From positions 55,659 to 119,658 of the forward strand of contig JAEYQO010000056.1 in NCBI GenBank assembly GCA_023409975.1: a stretch of DNA of 64,000 nt. Reading direction: 5' to 3'. Position 1 is the first letter of the stretch, and every line of letters starts with the position of its first letter. Source of the DNA: Bacteroidota bacterium. GTDB lineage: Bacteria; Bacteroidota; Bacteroidia; Chitinophagales; Chitinophagaceae. Of this stretch, positions 53,205 to 63,066 are shown piece after piece. The notes beneath the pieces were generated by a model. The model made no database searches. It had not been told where the DNA came from and was given only the letters and a program-made list of their open reading frames with translations. A program made the translations under genes and the position numbers.

Positions 53205-54704
53205 GTGGCTTCACTAAAGAAACTTGCTGGTCAGACAATGTGGTATGGACTGAGTTCCATACTGGCGCGTTTTCTGAACTACCTGCTGACACCCTACCTC
53301 ACTGCCGTTCTCGTCGCCGGCGCTTACGGTGAGATGAGCGTCGTTTACGCCTTCATTCCCTTCCTGAATGTACTCTTCACCTATGGAATGGAGACCACTT
53401 TCTTCCGGTATAGCAATAAAGAAGAGGATCAGAAACTGGTGTTTAATACCATCAGTCTTTCCGTACTCTTTACCACCATCCTGTTCACAGGTATATTTCT
53501 GCTGAATCAGGAAAGTCTCACATCTCTGCTCCGGCTGGAGCAACACCCGGAGTTTCTAACCTGGACGGCTGGTATACTGGCTCTGGATACACTCACAGCC
53601 ATACCGTATGCAAAACTTCGCAATGACAATCGTCCGCGTAAGTATGCTTTCATACGTATCGCAGGTATTCTACTGAACATTGGCCTGGTCCTGTTCTTCT
53701 ATTCTGTGCTGCCAGGTCTGGCGGCGCAATATCCGGGCACATTTATAGCAAGTCTATGGGATCCTTCACTGGGTGCAGGATATGTGATCCTTGCCAATCT
53801 GGCGCAGTCTGCTCTGGCATTTATCCTGCTCGCACCGGAGTTCTTCTCGGTGCGGTTAAGGGTCGACCTGAGACTTTGGCGTAAGATGATGATATATTCC
53901 CTGCCGATTATGATAGCAGGCTTCGGAGGAATGATCAACGAAACCTTCGACAGGCTCATGCTTAACTGGCTTGCACCAGTCGGCTCAGAGGAGGCAGCCA
54001 AAGAGCAGGTAGGAATCTATTCCGCCGTTTATAAACTCTCCCTGCTGATCACCTTGTTCATTCAGGCTTTTAGAATGGGCGCTGAACCGTTCTTTTTTCA
54101 GCAGGCTAAAGGTGAAAATGCGCCGAAGACCTATGCGCGGGTGATGAACTACTTCGTAATGGCTGTCTGCCTCATGTTCCTGTTCGTAGCTCTTTACCTC
54201 GATATCTGGAAGCAATTCATTCAGAACCCTGTTATGTGGGAAGGGTTGAAGATCGTACCCGTCCTGCTACTGGCAAACATGTTTCTCGGTATTTATTACA
54301 ATCTATCGATCTGGTATAAGCTCTCCCATAAAACCAGTGCGGGAGCCGTCATCACCTTTGCCGGTGCAGCCATCACGGTGCTCATCAACTATTTTTTCAT
54401 ACCAGCCTATGGTTATGTCGCCTGCGCCTGGGCGACCCTTGCCTGTTATGGAAGCATGATGCTGCTTTCCTGGGTGTGGGGTCAGAAAGTCTATCCCGTC
54501 CCATATGATGTGCGCAAGATTGTTGGGTATATGGTTTCCATGCTGCTAGTTTTTGCCCTCCACCAGTTTCTTGTAAGCCTGTTTCCTTCGCGCCTTGTGT
54601 ACTACCTATCCGCCACCCTGATATTCCTGGGCTATGGTATCTGGATGCTGCGATCAGAGCCTGCTTTGCTGAGTTTGCTTCCAATCAGGCGCTTTCGCAA
54701 CTAG
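53205..54704 (+). CDS. Polysaccharide/lipid flippase of the MOP superfamily
   Basis: The 499-residue protein has about 12-14 predicted membrane helices across its length. SLKKLAGQTMWYGLSSILARFLNYLLTPYLT at the N-terminus and VYAFIPFLNVLFTYGMETTFFRY are typical of Wzx-like polysaccharide flippases, as is the amphipathic DLRLWRKMMIYSLPIMIAGFGGMINETFDRLML in the middle. It would move lipid-linked glycans or lipid II across the inner membrane. It starts with GTG 24 bp after korB. No glycosyltransferase cluster surrounds it, so its substrate is open. Confidence 0.88.
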   Translation: MASLKKLAGQTMWYGLSSILARFLNYLLTPYLTAVLVAGAYGEMSVVYAFIPFLNVLFTYGMETTFFRYSNKEEDQKLVFNTISLSVLFTTILFTGIFLLNQESLTSLLRLEQHPEFLTWTAGILALDTLTAIPYAKLRNDNRPRKYAFIRIAGILLNIGLVLFFYSVLPGLAAQYPGTFIASLWDPSLGAGYVILANLAQSALAFILLAPEFFSVRLRVDLRLWRKMMIYSLPIMIAGFGGMINETFDRLMLNWLAPVGSEEAAKEQVGIYSAVYKLSLLITLFIQAFRMGAEPFFFQQAKGENAPKTYARVMNYFVMAVCLMFLFVALYLDIWKQFIQNPVMWEGLKIVPVLLLANMFLGIYYNLSIWYKLSHKTSAGAVITFAGAAITVLINYFFIPAYGYVACAWATLACYGSMMLLSWVWGQKVYPVPYDVRKIVGYMVSMLLVFALHQFLVSLFPSRLVYYLSATLIFLGYGIWMLRSEPALLSLLPIRRFRN

Positions 54705-54773
54705 TTGATCGATACCACACCTATTTATCATCAAATCTCTTATTTTAGCCAATGTATATTCAACGTTTGCTAC

Positions 54774-57700
54774 ATGCACCATCGACCCCTCACGCGGTTA
54801 GGCCTTCTAACAGCCTTAGCCCTCTTCTTTACAGCTACTATTGTAAAATCCCAGCCTAAAGACTCGAAAGAACTCATAGATAAAGGAATTGCCCTGTACG
54901 ACAAGGGCGATTACGAGGCTGCCCTGAAAGCGTTCCGGCAGGTTCCGGAAGGTGACAGTAATTACGCCATTGCGCATTACGAAATAGCTTTGACCTTACT
55001 GGCCGATAGCTCCTTCGCAGTATGCCGGCAATATTGCCGGGAAGGACTGAAGCTCCGCGATTCAGACCCCCGTAGTCTATTACTGCTACTGGGACATGCC
55101 TACAGCATGGATGGCATGAGTGATAGCGCGAGATTCGTCTATGAAAGCATCCGGTCGAAGAACCCACATGATCATCAGCCCTACTATGAGATGTCGGTTT
55201 CGTACAGCCGTGAAAACAAGTTCAGCGAAGCAGAAGCTATGCTGCAAAAGTCGCTGATGCGAAACCCCTACCATTTCCGTTCTCATCAGGCGCTCGGAAG
55301 CCTATATATGCAGCAGGGACGGTTTTCTGAAGCTTTCATAGCGATGATGGCCTCCCTTCTCTGCACACAAAATGCCGAACTAGCCGGCACCTCTATCACA
55401 TTTATGAGCCAGATCGCTAATCAGACGCGCGAGCTGGAAGACTGGCAGAAAAAAGCCAGAGAACATCAGCATCCCGAGTTCGATAAAGTGGACGAGATCC
55501 TGAGGGCAAGACTGGCATTGAGCGGTGGCTATAAAGTACCTTCTGTCCTTGGCGATGATGCCATTATCAAAGTGGCATACACCGTCATGGATCAGGTGAA
55601 ACTAAAAAAGGACGATACCAATTTTGTAATGCAATACTACCTGCCAGTATATAAGCAGGTGTTGCAGCAAAACCTTTTTGACCCCTTCGTTCTATTACTC
55701 TTCTCAAACTATGGAATTGAGGTGGTGGAGAAATTTGCAAAGAAGGAGAAGAAAACGATTGAGGAAGCAAAAAAGCTGGTTTTCCCCTACTTCAATGATA
55801 TCCGGGCAACAAGGGTTCTTGATCCGGTGGCCAGAAAGTCAGCGCCCCGTCGTTTCTATGTGTACAATGACGTTTTCACCGTTGCATCCCATAAACAACT
55901 GGCGGACGATATCCAGCTTCTGGAAGGTCCTGTTCAATTTTATTCGGATGGGAATCTGACGGCGGAAGGCACTGTCAACAGTAAAGGAGAACGGGAAGGC
56001 GAGTGGAAATTCTATTACAACAATGGCACGCTCCGGCTGGTTGAGAACTATAAGAATGGAGAATTACATGGCGAGGTAAAAAAATACAGAAGATCAGGTA
56101 TCATCAAGGAAGCCGCGATCTGGGAAAATGGCAAAGAGAAGCAGGCAGAGTTCTATACATACAGTGGTAAACTGAACAATGTCGTGAAGTATCAGACGGG
56201 CAATGAAGCGGAGTACACAAGCCTGCATTTCAATGGCCATAAGGAAGCGGTTTATCGGCTGACAGATAAAAAGATACTCGACGGAAAATATACCACCTGG
56301 TATTCAGATGGAACGGTTCACCGTGAGCAGGAATATCTCGGAGGTGAGCTCCACGGAACTAACAGGCAATACCATCGGAATGGCAAGCTGGCCAGTGAAT
56401 CTACCTATCAGAAGGGGCAGAAAGTCGGTAAAGCAATTGATTACTACAAGAACGGCAACAAGGAATCAGAGTTTCATTATTCCAAAGGCGAGCCGGAGGG
56501 AGCATTCAAGACCTGGAATGAAGATGGAGCCCTGGCCTCTACCGGCAGCTTCAGGAATGGTAAAAAGCATGGCCTCGAATCCCTGTTTGATGGAGACAGA
56601 GCGTATGGTAGCATTGAATGGAAGAATGGAGTACCGCAGCAGTATAATTTTGTTTCACCGGAAGGAAAGGTCTTTAAATCCCCGACCAAAGGAGAACTGT
56701 CAGTTCTGCGCCGGTATTTTCCTGACGGCAGTCTGGAGAGTGAGGTAAGATATAAGGACGGAAAAGTCAATGGAAAAGCCAGGTATTATTATAGCACCGG
56801 CTCGCTGCGCCGGGAGATAGTTTGGAAAGACGACAAAAAACACGGTCCATCGGTTAGTTATTACAAGAATGGGAACGTAGAAGACAGCAGTGTTTACCAG
56901 AATGGCGAACAACACGGTCCATATATCTCGCGCCACGCTAACGGTGCCTTACGGGCAGAAGGATATTTGCTCAACGACAAGAAAACCGGTATCTGGAAAT
57001 ATTACGGAGAAGCGGGAGCGCTTGAAACTGAACGATTCTTTTTGGAGGATTATGTGAATGGGCCTGCAAAACATTACCACGCCAATGGGAAGCCGGACTA
57101 TTTCGATTATTACGACAGGGGACTGATAATGCGGATGGAACAGTTTGATACTGCCGGAAATCGAATGCACGAAGAGACCTATCCCCTGAGCACCGGTCAT
57201 TACAAACTGATATACCCCAATGGAAAAACAAGGTTCAAGGGAACATTGATCAAAGGTGACTACGAAGGTCAGTACACGGCATACTATCCTGACGGAACCA
57301 TGAGAGATGCCGGTTATTACGTTGCAGGACAAAGAGACAGCATCAGTACTTCCTGGCATCCGAACGGCGGGGTACGTCTGAAAGCGAATTACAGGCTCGG
57401 CGACAAGCAGGGCCTCTGGACCTGGTATTCAGTCAGCGGCACCGTCTCTGCAGAAACAGCGTATCTCGACGATCAGGAAAATGGCAAAAGCAACTACTAT
57501 ACAGGCGAAAGACAGCGCTGGTCGTATAATATGTTTCGTGACAGGAAAGACGGTGAACAGATCGTCTGGGGTGAAAACCAACAGATCGCATTGATCCTTC
57601 TCTACAAAGAAGGAAATCTGGTCGGCTACACCTGGCTTGACAAGGAAGGCAACAGAAAGCCCCTCGTCGCTGTTGCAAAAGGGACAGCCACCATCAAAGC

Positions 57701-58067
57701 CTGGTATCCGAATGGACAGGTGTCCGCAGAGCTGAATTACGTAGAAAACACCCAGAGTGGCCCTCAAAAAATTTACTTCTCAAATGGCAACATAGCAGAA
57801 GAATACAAGGTCATCCGTTCAGACTATGAAGGCCCATACAGAATTTACCATCCTAATGGTCAACTTGCTTACGAAACAGTCTATAGTGGAGGCGTAACGG
57901 AAGGCAGGGAAAAGATATTTGATGAGAACGGCCGGATGCATTTAGATGCCGGCTTCAGCAAAGGAGTGCTTCATGGTCCGGCGGTATATAACGATCAGAA
58001 AACGAAAACTACTGTAAATTATCATTACGGACTGGCCCTCAGTGTAACCAGAGAAAATCAGGAATAG
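54774..58067 (+). CDS. Exported TPR protein with a long YwqK/MORN-like repeat domain
   Basis: From the ATG 54774 (MHHRPLTRLGLL...) the protein has 1097 residues. A signal peptide ends near IVKSQ. Residues about 30-230 are TPR helices (DKGIALYDKGDYEAALKAFRQVPEG, YYEMSVSYSRENKFSEAEAMLQKSL). Residues about 390-1090 are more than 20 repeats of roughly 22-24 residues with the pattern Y-x-G-x-L-x-G-x-x-x-x-Y-x-x-NG-x-L (for example GEWKFYYNNGTLRLVENYKNGELHG), as in COG2849/YwqK 'antitoxin' proteins. In Bacteroidota these exported proteins have no proven antitoxin role. The stop overlaps the GTG of the next DUF3857 gene by one base. Confidence 0.82.
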   Translation: MHHRPLTRLGLLTALALFFTATIVKSQPKDSKELIDKGIALYDKGDYEAALKAFRQVPEGDSNYAIAHYEIALTLLADSSFAVCRQYCREGLKLRDSDPRSLLLLLGHAYSMDGMSDSARFVYESIRSKNPHDHQPYYEMSVSYSRENKFSEAEAMLQKSLMRNPYHFRSHQALGSLYMQQGRFSEAFIAMMASLLCTQNAELAGTSITFMSQIANQTRELEDWQKKAREHQHPEFDKVDEILRARLALSGGYKVPSVLGDDAIIKVAYTVMDQVKLKKDDTNFVMQYYLPVYKQVLQQNLFDPFVLLLFSNYGIEVVEKFAKKEKKTIEEAKKLVFPYFNDIRATRVLDPVARKSAPRRFYVYNDVFTVASHKQLADDIQLLEGPVQFYSDGNLTAEGTVNSKGEREGEWKFYYNNGTLRLVENYKNGELHGEVKKYRRSGIIKEAAIWENGKEKQAEFYTYSGKLNNVVKYQTGNEAEYTSLHFNGHKEAVYRLTDKKILDGKYTTWYSDGTVHREQEYLGGELHGTNRQYHRNGKLASESTYQKGQKVGKAIDYYKNGNKESEFHYSKGEPEGAFKTWNEDGALASTGSFRNGKKHGLESLFDGDRAYGSIEWKNGVPQQYNFVSPEGKVFKSPTKGELSVLRRYFPDGSLESEVRYKDGKVNGKARYYYSTGSLRREIVWKDDKKHGPSVSYYKNGNVEDSSVYQNGEQHGPYISRHANGALRAEGYLLNDKKTGIWKYYGEAGALETERFFLEDYVNGPAKHYHANGKPDYFDYYDRGLIMRMEQFDTAGNRMHEETYPLSTGHYKLIYPNGKTRFKGTLIKGDYEGQYTAYYPDGTMRDAGYYVAGQRDSISTSWHPNGGVRLKANYRLGDKQGLWTWYSVSGTVSAETAYLDDQENGKSNYYTGERQRWSYNMFRDRKDGEQIVWGENQQIALILLYKEGNLVGYTWLDKEGNRKPLVAVAKGTATIKAWYPNGQVSAELNYVENTQSGPQKIYFSNGNIAEEYKVIRSDYEGPYRIYHPNGQLAYETVYSGGVTEGREKIFDENGRMHLDAGFSKGVLHGPAVYNDQKTKTTVNYHYGLALSVTRENQE

Positions 58068-59992
58068 TGAAGCATTTTATCATTTCAACGACAACTGCCC
58101 TGTTCATGATGGGCAGTATTCAGGCACAGGAATCACCTGAAGACCCTCTCACCCGCTACCAGCATGAAAATGCTGTAGTACTGGTAAATAAAGAACACCT
58201 GGAAATCGACCTTAAAGGCGGACAAATTACTGCCGTCAGCACCGTTGAACAGGAAATCCAGCTTCTTTCTGATCTGGCACCTTCGATGTTCAATAACAGC
58301 AATGTTTACCACAGCTTTTTTCATAAGGTCGATAAACTGGAAGGCTATACACTTTTGCCGGATAAAAAAGGTTTTAAGAAACTAAGGGCCCGGGAGTTCA
58401 AGACCGTGAAGTCTACCTCGGAAGGAGTTTTTTATGACGACGTTCATGAAACAATCATCTCCTATTCGGGCCTTGTGAAAGGTGCCCGGACGTTGATGAC
58501 TTATGAGATGACGCACACAGACCCGCATTTCCTGCCACCTTTCAATTTCCAGACCAATCTTCCGGTGGTGTTAGCAACATTTAGTGTCACCGCACCCAAA
58601 GAAATCATCATCGACTGGCAGTTAAGAGGGCTGCATGGAGACCGGATCAGGCAAACTCAGACAGAAACCAGAGGGAAGATCACCTATACCTGGACAGCAC
58701 ATCATCTGCCCAGGCCTAAAGGCTATAGTAATGCGCCCAGCCCCAGCTATTTTATGCCGCATTTGCTGGTTTACATCCGGGAGTACCCGGGGAAGAAGGG
58801 AGGGAAGGAGCGGATCTTCGGTACTGTTGATGATCTGTATCGGTTTTATAGTTCCTTTCTTAAAGATCTGAATCAGCAGAAGGATCCGCAGATCACCAGC
58901 CTCGTGAAGGAACTGACTGATGGCATCAGCGATCCTGTCCGCAAAGCCGAAAAAATATATCAATGGGTACAGGAACACATCCGCTATGTCGCCTTCGAGG
59001 ACGGGATGGGGGGCTTCATCCCACGTCCGGCGAGCCTCGTCTGCAGCCGCAAATACGGTGATTGCAAGGATATGAGCAGCTTGCTGGTAACCATGTTTCG
59101 CGAAGCGGGGATAGAGGCCTACTATACCTGGATCGGCACCCGACATAAACCTTACCGGTATGAGGAAACGCCATTGCCAATAGCGGATAATCACATGATT
59201 GCAACTATCAGGATCAATGATCAGTGGATATTTGTAGACGGAACCAATTCCTTCATTCCTTTTGGAGTGCCCCCCTCATCGATTCAAGGCAAACAGGCCC
59301 TTGTGGGAATGGGTGAAAAGTACAAGGTACTGGATGTCCCTGTACAACCTGCTGCTGCGAACCTGATCTATGATTCAACCCATGTCGTACTTGATGGAAG
59401 ATCCCTTAAAGGCGATATCAGTTTCCGGGCGAAGGGTTATCCTGCGTGGCGCCTTCATGAAATGTTCCTTTACAGGAACGAAAAGGAAAAGTCCGATGCC
59501 ATAAAGAGCATGCTGAGTCGCGGTTCTAATAAGTTTCTTCAGGAGTCTTATACACTTGGTGCGGTCAGTAATACGGAAAAGACCTTCGAGGCAGGATCCC
59601 GTTTTGAAATCAGTGATTATGTCCACAAAGCAGGAAAGGAATGGTATATCAACCTGAACCTTGACCGCAGCTTTGAGGACTTGCAACTGGACGATCCTGA
59701 ACGCAATGTACCTTTTGAGAATTCCTATAAGCATAAGGTTCGTCAGGTTGTCGTTTTGGATATTCCGGAAGGTCTGGAGGTTTCCTGGCTTCCTCCGGCA
59801 TCTGTCATGAAGGAAAAGGATTTGTGGAACTTTCGGATCGGCTACGAACAGAAAGGATCTCAGGTACACCTTACTAAAGAGTTCGAGATGAACACCCTCT
59901 ATATTCAACCCTCCAGCTTCCCCAAACATAAAACTATGATGGATGAGCTGCGAAAACAATACAAAGAATCCATCGTCCTAAAAGAAAAGTAG
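58067..59992 (+). CDS. DUF3857 protein with intact transglutaminase-like triad
   Basis: The 641-residue protein has a signal peptide (residues 1-20, IQAQ site), an N-terminal DUF3857 beta domain (about 40-250) and a transglutaminase-like domain (about 290-400). The cysteine-protease-like triad is visible: C333 in KYGDCKDMSSLL, H376 in ADNHMIATI and D391 in FVDGTNSF. A C-terminal beta domain (DUF2569/3858-like) follows. It is expected in the periplasm. The reaction may be proteolysis or acyl transfer, as in other bacterial members; neither is shown. The GTG start overlaps the TPR-MORN stop, and 3 bp separate it from the next DUF3857 gene. Confidence 0.85.
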   Translation: MKHFIISTTTALFMMGSIQAQESPEDPLTRYQHENAVVLVNKEHLEIDLKGGQITAVSTVEQEIQLLSDLAPSMFNNSNVYHSFFHKVDKLEGYTLLPDKKGFKKLRAREFKTVKSTSEGVFYDDVHETIISYSGLVKGARTLMTYEMTHTDPHFLPPFNFQTNLPVVLATFSVTAPKEIIIDWQLRGLHGDRIRQTQTETRGKITYTWTAHHLPRPKGYSNAPSPSYFMPHLLVYIREYPGKKGGKERIFGTVDDLYRFYSSFLKDLNQQKDPQITSLVKELTDGISDPVRKAEKIYQWVQEHIRYVAFEDGMGGFIPRPASLVCSRKYGDCKDMSSLLVTMFREAGIEAYYTWIGTRHKPYRYEETPLPIADNHMIATIRINDQWIFVDGTNSFIPFGVPPSSIQGKQALVGMGEKYKVLDVPVQPAAANLIYDSTHVVLDGRSLKGDISFRAKGYPAWRLHEMFLYRNEKEKSDAIKSMLSRGSNKFLQESYTLGAVSNTEKTFEAGSRFEISDYVHKAGKEWYINLNLDRSFEDLQLDDPERNVPFENSYKHKVRQVVVLDIPEGLEVSWLPPASVMKEKDLWNFRIGYEQKGSQVHLTKEFEMNTLYIQPSSFPKHKTMMDELRKQYKESIVLKEK

Positions 59993-59995
59993 TGT

Positions 59996-61951
59996 ATGAA
60001 AAGTATAATTCTATCCCTTGGCCTGCTGGCAGCAGCCCTTACCTCGCAAGCCCAATACGAATTCCCGCTGCGTTGGGAATCAAATCCCTCCCTGCATCAG
60101 GTACCCGATTCTTTTGCTAATGAATCTGCAGTATTTGTACTTGACCGGCGGTATATACAGTACAATTCGGAAGGCGGTTCCGGTTTTACTTTCCGATCTG
60201 TACACAGGATCATCAAGGTGCTCGACGACAAAGGCATTGAAAGCTTCAACAAGATCACCATTCCAACGGGTCCGGCCAACAAAGTTGACAAGGTACGCGC
60301 CAGGACGATATTACCGGATGGAAGCACCCGTGAGATCAGCATGGATAAGATCCGGTTGACAACCAGCGAGGAAGGCGGACAGGAGTATGCATTTGCTATG
60401 GAAGGCGTCACCAAAGGTGCGGAGATTGAATACCTGTACACAGAGAAACGAGCTTTCAACATGTTCGGGGCGGAATCTTTCCAGTTTGGCATTCCTGTGA
60501 TGAAGGGAGAGCTTACACTTGAATGTCACGAGAAGCTTCGTTTTGAGTTCAAGGGATATAATGGCCTTCCGGAAACTATTGATACAGTTATTGATGGAAG
60601 GAATTTCTATTATGTGAAAGCCGAGAATGTGCCCGCTCTGGAAGAAGAGCCCTTCAGTTTTTATGATGTGAGACGAAAGCTGCTGAGTTATAAACTTGCT
60701 TATGCAAAGGGCGAGCAGGGTGATAGCAGGCTGTTCACCTGGGATGAGCTGGCAAAGCGTATCGCTTCTGACTACTACGACTTCAGTGATAAAGACAGAA
60801 AGATCGTTGGTAAATTTCTGAAAGGTTTAGGCATTCAGGAAAGTGATAGTGAAGAGAAGAAGATCCGGAAGATTGAGGAAACGCTGAAAACAACGATAGT
60901 GATCAATGACAACCTTTCTGATCCTGGCTTTCTGCAGTTCGACAAGATCATAGAAAAAAAGACGACTACCGAAGGGGCCTTCATCCGTTTTTTCCTTGCC
61001 TGCCTGGAAGTAGCTGGTGTGGAGCATGAGTATGGAGTGACCAGCAACCGTTTTGAATTCCCGCTTGATGAAAAGTTTGAGAATTGGAGATTCCTTGATT
61101 TCTCCGTGGTATACTTTCCGAATCTGGATAAATATCTGTCACCTTCCGCTGTTTTCTACCGGATGCCCTTTGTCCCTACGGCAATCATTGAAAATAAAGG
61201 CATTTTCTGCAAGAGGGTGAAACTGGGAAACTTTAATTCAGCCGTTGCTTCCATCCGCAAGATCCCTTCCCTTCCGCTTCAGATGCACAATCATGATATT
61301 GATGCCGTCATCCGGTTTACTGAAGACATGACGCCAAGGGTGGCTATCACGCACTACCTAAGTGGTTACAGCGCCATGGGGCTAAGGGAGGCATTCGTTC
61401 TGGTGCCCCGGGAAAGACGTCAGGAACTGGTGCACAATGTGATAGACCTGGGGTCTGTCAAGGAAGACATCGGCAGATTCGACGTCAAAAATGAAGATTT
61501 TGAAAACTACTACGACAACAGACCTCTGGAGGTCGTGGCGGAAATCAACGCTGCGAAGTTGTTGGAAAAGGCTGGTCCGAAATACCTGTTTAAGATCGGA
61601 GATGTCATCGGGAGACAGTCGGAAATGTATCAGGAAAAGCCCAGAAAGCTTCCTTTGGAAATGCCCTTTCCTCATGGGTTGAAACGGAGCATCACTTTAG
61701 AGATACCGAAGGGATACAAAGTAGCTAATCCTGAGATCCTTCGTTACGCCGTCAATCACAAGACGCCTGGCGGGAAGGAGACGATGGCCTTTACTTCTGA
61801 TTATAAGGTGGAAGGGAATCAACTAAAGATCACTGTTAACGAGTTTTATTCAGAGATCTCGTACCCCTTGACGGAGCTGCAAGTCTTTAAGAATGTCATC
61901 AACGCAGCCGCCGACTTCAATAAACTGGTTTTGGTTCTGGAAAAGATCTAA
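59996..61951 (+). CDS. DUF3857 protein lacking the transglutaminase cysteine
   Basis: The 651-residue protein has a signal peptide (residues 1-19, SQAQ site), a DUF3857 domain (about 45-260: YIQYNSEGGSGFTFRSVHRIIKVLDDKGIE, VRARTILPDGSTREISMDK) and a transglutaminase-like region. There the segment that should carry the catalytic cysteine reads KTTTEGAFIRFFLACLEVAGVEHEY, with no cysteine before the helix, and the later histidine position is absent (ENWRFLDFSVVYFP). It is therefore probably catalytically dead, acting as a scaffold, binder or regulator of its active neighbour. It is the last gene of the TPR-MORN operon and convergent with the AraC gene, with a 4-bp overlap. Confidence 0.82.
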   Translation: MKSIILSLGLLAAALTSQAQYEFPLRWESNPSLHQVPDSFANESAVFVLDRRYIQYNSEGGSGFTFRSVHRIIKVLDDKGIESFNKITIPTGPANKVDKVRARTILPDGSTREISMDKIRLTTSEEGGQEYAFAMEGVTKGAEIEYLYTEKRAFNMFGAESFQFGIPVMKGELTLECHEKLRFEFKGYNGLPETIDTVIDGRNFYYVKAENVPALEEEPFSFYDVRRKLLSYKLAYAKGEQGDSRLFTWDELAKRIASDYYDFSDKDRKIVGKFLKGLGIQESDSEEKKIRKIEETLKTTIVINDNLSDPGFLQFDKIIEKKTTTEGAFIRFFLACLEVAGVEHEYGVTSNRFEFPLDEKFENWRFLDFSVVYFPNLDKYLSPSAVFYRMPFVPTAIIENKGIFCKRVKLGNFNSAVASIRKIPSLPLQMHNHDIDAVIRFTEDMTPRVAITHYLSGYSAMGLREAFVLVPRERRQELVHNVIDLGSVKEDIGRFDVKNEDFENYYDNRPLEVVAEINAAKLLEKAGPKYLFKIGDVIGRQSEMYQEKPRKLPLEMPFPHGLKRSITLEIPKGYKVANPEILRYAVNHKTPGGKETMAFTSDYKVEGNQLKITVNEFYSEISYPLTELQVFKNVINAAADFNKLVLVLEKI

Positions 61952-62805
61952 CCCAGGAGTTCACAGGGCTTAAGCCCTGTGGCTTTTTTAAAGGATGTGC
62001 TGAAATGTGAGATACTGCTGTAACCCAGCTCAGAAGCTACCTCGGAAACGGTTTTGTTCTTGAGCTGAAGCAGCTCTTTCGCCTTGGAGATACGCAGCGA
62101 CTGCTGATACTCATTAATCGTTTTCCCTACGAGGGTTTTAAACCCTTTTTTCAGGTAACACTCATTCATGGCCACCTTTCGGGCAAGTTCCTTAATAGTC
62201 AGAGGCTGATCGATAGATTGTTCGATGATCCTTCGGGCTTCAAATATTTTCTCCCGTTCTGAATCATGTGCGAGAAATCGACAGGCGGGAACGGGACAAG
62301 CGGTGAAAGGAACGGTTACAGATTCAATAGACCGGCGAAGTAATTGCAGGCAGATCTCATTGTGTTTGAGGGCTTGTATCAGGGGAGTCACACCGCCTGT
62401 TTCCGAAAACTGTTCCAACAGCACCTGTGATTGAACACAGACGACAAACTGCAGTTCAGTTGATTGATCGAATCGGAACGGTGGGTTGTTTAACAGCAGA
62501 TCAGGTGGGTATTGCAGAAAGAACTCGGGAAAATACTGAAGCCACCAAACCTCGGCCTTGTCATCGGCTAATGGGCGCAGGAACAAAAGATGAAGATGAT
62601 ACTGGTGATCTTCAATGGGGAAAAGAAACAGTCGACCTTCCTCTGAAGCATTTTCCTGAGGTGTGTCGGCAACAGTCAGTAGTTCGGCATGAATAAACTG
62701 ACTGACCGCGATCTGGCGACGGTCCAGAATCTCGGGGGCTGCCCCAAGGAACCGTTCCAGTACGGGATTCTCTCTTCTTGTCCTCTTTTTCCTTGTCGTC
62801 TGCAC
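61948..62805 (-). CDS. AraC-family transcriptional regulator
   Basis: The 285-residue protein ends with an AraC/XylS DNA-binding domain (about residues 185-285). It has two helix-turn-helix units, LTIKELARKVAMNECYLKKGFKTLVGKTINEYQQSLRISKAKELL and KTVSEVASELGYSSISHFSTSFKKATGLKP. The N-terminal 180 residues resemble the ligand-binding part of YesN/AdaA-type regulators but show no specific match. The first in-frame start is GTG at 62805; no better ATG lies before the conserved region. It faces the TPR-MORN operon tail-to-tail and could regulate the divergent secreted gene at 63067; neither is shown. Confidence 0.88.
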   Translation of the reverse strand: MQTTRKKRTRRENPVLERFLGAAPEILDRRQIAVSQFIHAELLTVADTPQENASEEGRLFLFPIEDHQYHLHLLFLRPLADDKAEVWWLQYFPEFFLQYPPDLLLNNPPFRFDQSTELQFVVCVQSQVLLEQFSETGGVTPLIQALKHNEICLQLLRRSIESVTVPFTACPVPACRFLAHDSEREKIFEARRIIEQSIDQPLTIKELARKVAMNECYLKKGFKTLVGKTINEYQQSLRISKAKELLQLKNKTVSEVASELGYSSISHFSTSFKKATGLKPCELLG

Positions 62806-62924
62806 ACCGCGAAGTTACAAAAGTTCATTTTTATGGATTCAGCCAGAGAATGATCTGAGGTAGCAACCCGATTGGGCGGTAATTCTGGTATGCAGAAACC
62901 TCCTGCCGAATCTCACATTCTGAT

Positions 62925-62948
62925 TTTATTTATAAATTTATAAATAAA
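62925..62948. promoter_or_regulatory. 24-bp perfect AT palindrome
   Basis: The sequence 62925-62948 (TTTATTTATAAA followed by its reverse complement) is a perfect 24-bp palindrome made only of A and T. It lies in the gap between the AraC regulator and the secreted-protein gene at 63067. It may be a protein-binding site or simply a low-complexity chance feature. Confidence 0.5.
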
Positions 62949-63066
62949 GAGTAAATAGTTGAGGGCTCAGAGATGCTGTACCGGGTTTATACATCTATCG
63001 CTGGCTGGTGGATGGGCAACCGAAGGAAAATGGCAAGTTGATGATTGGCCGGTAAAGGAAGTCAAT

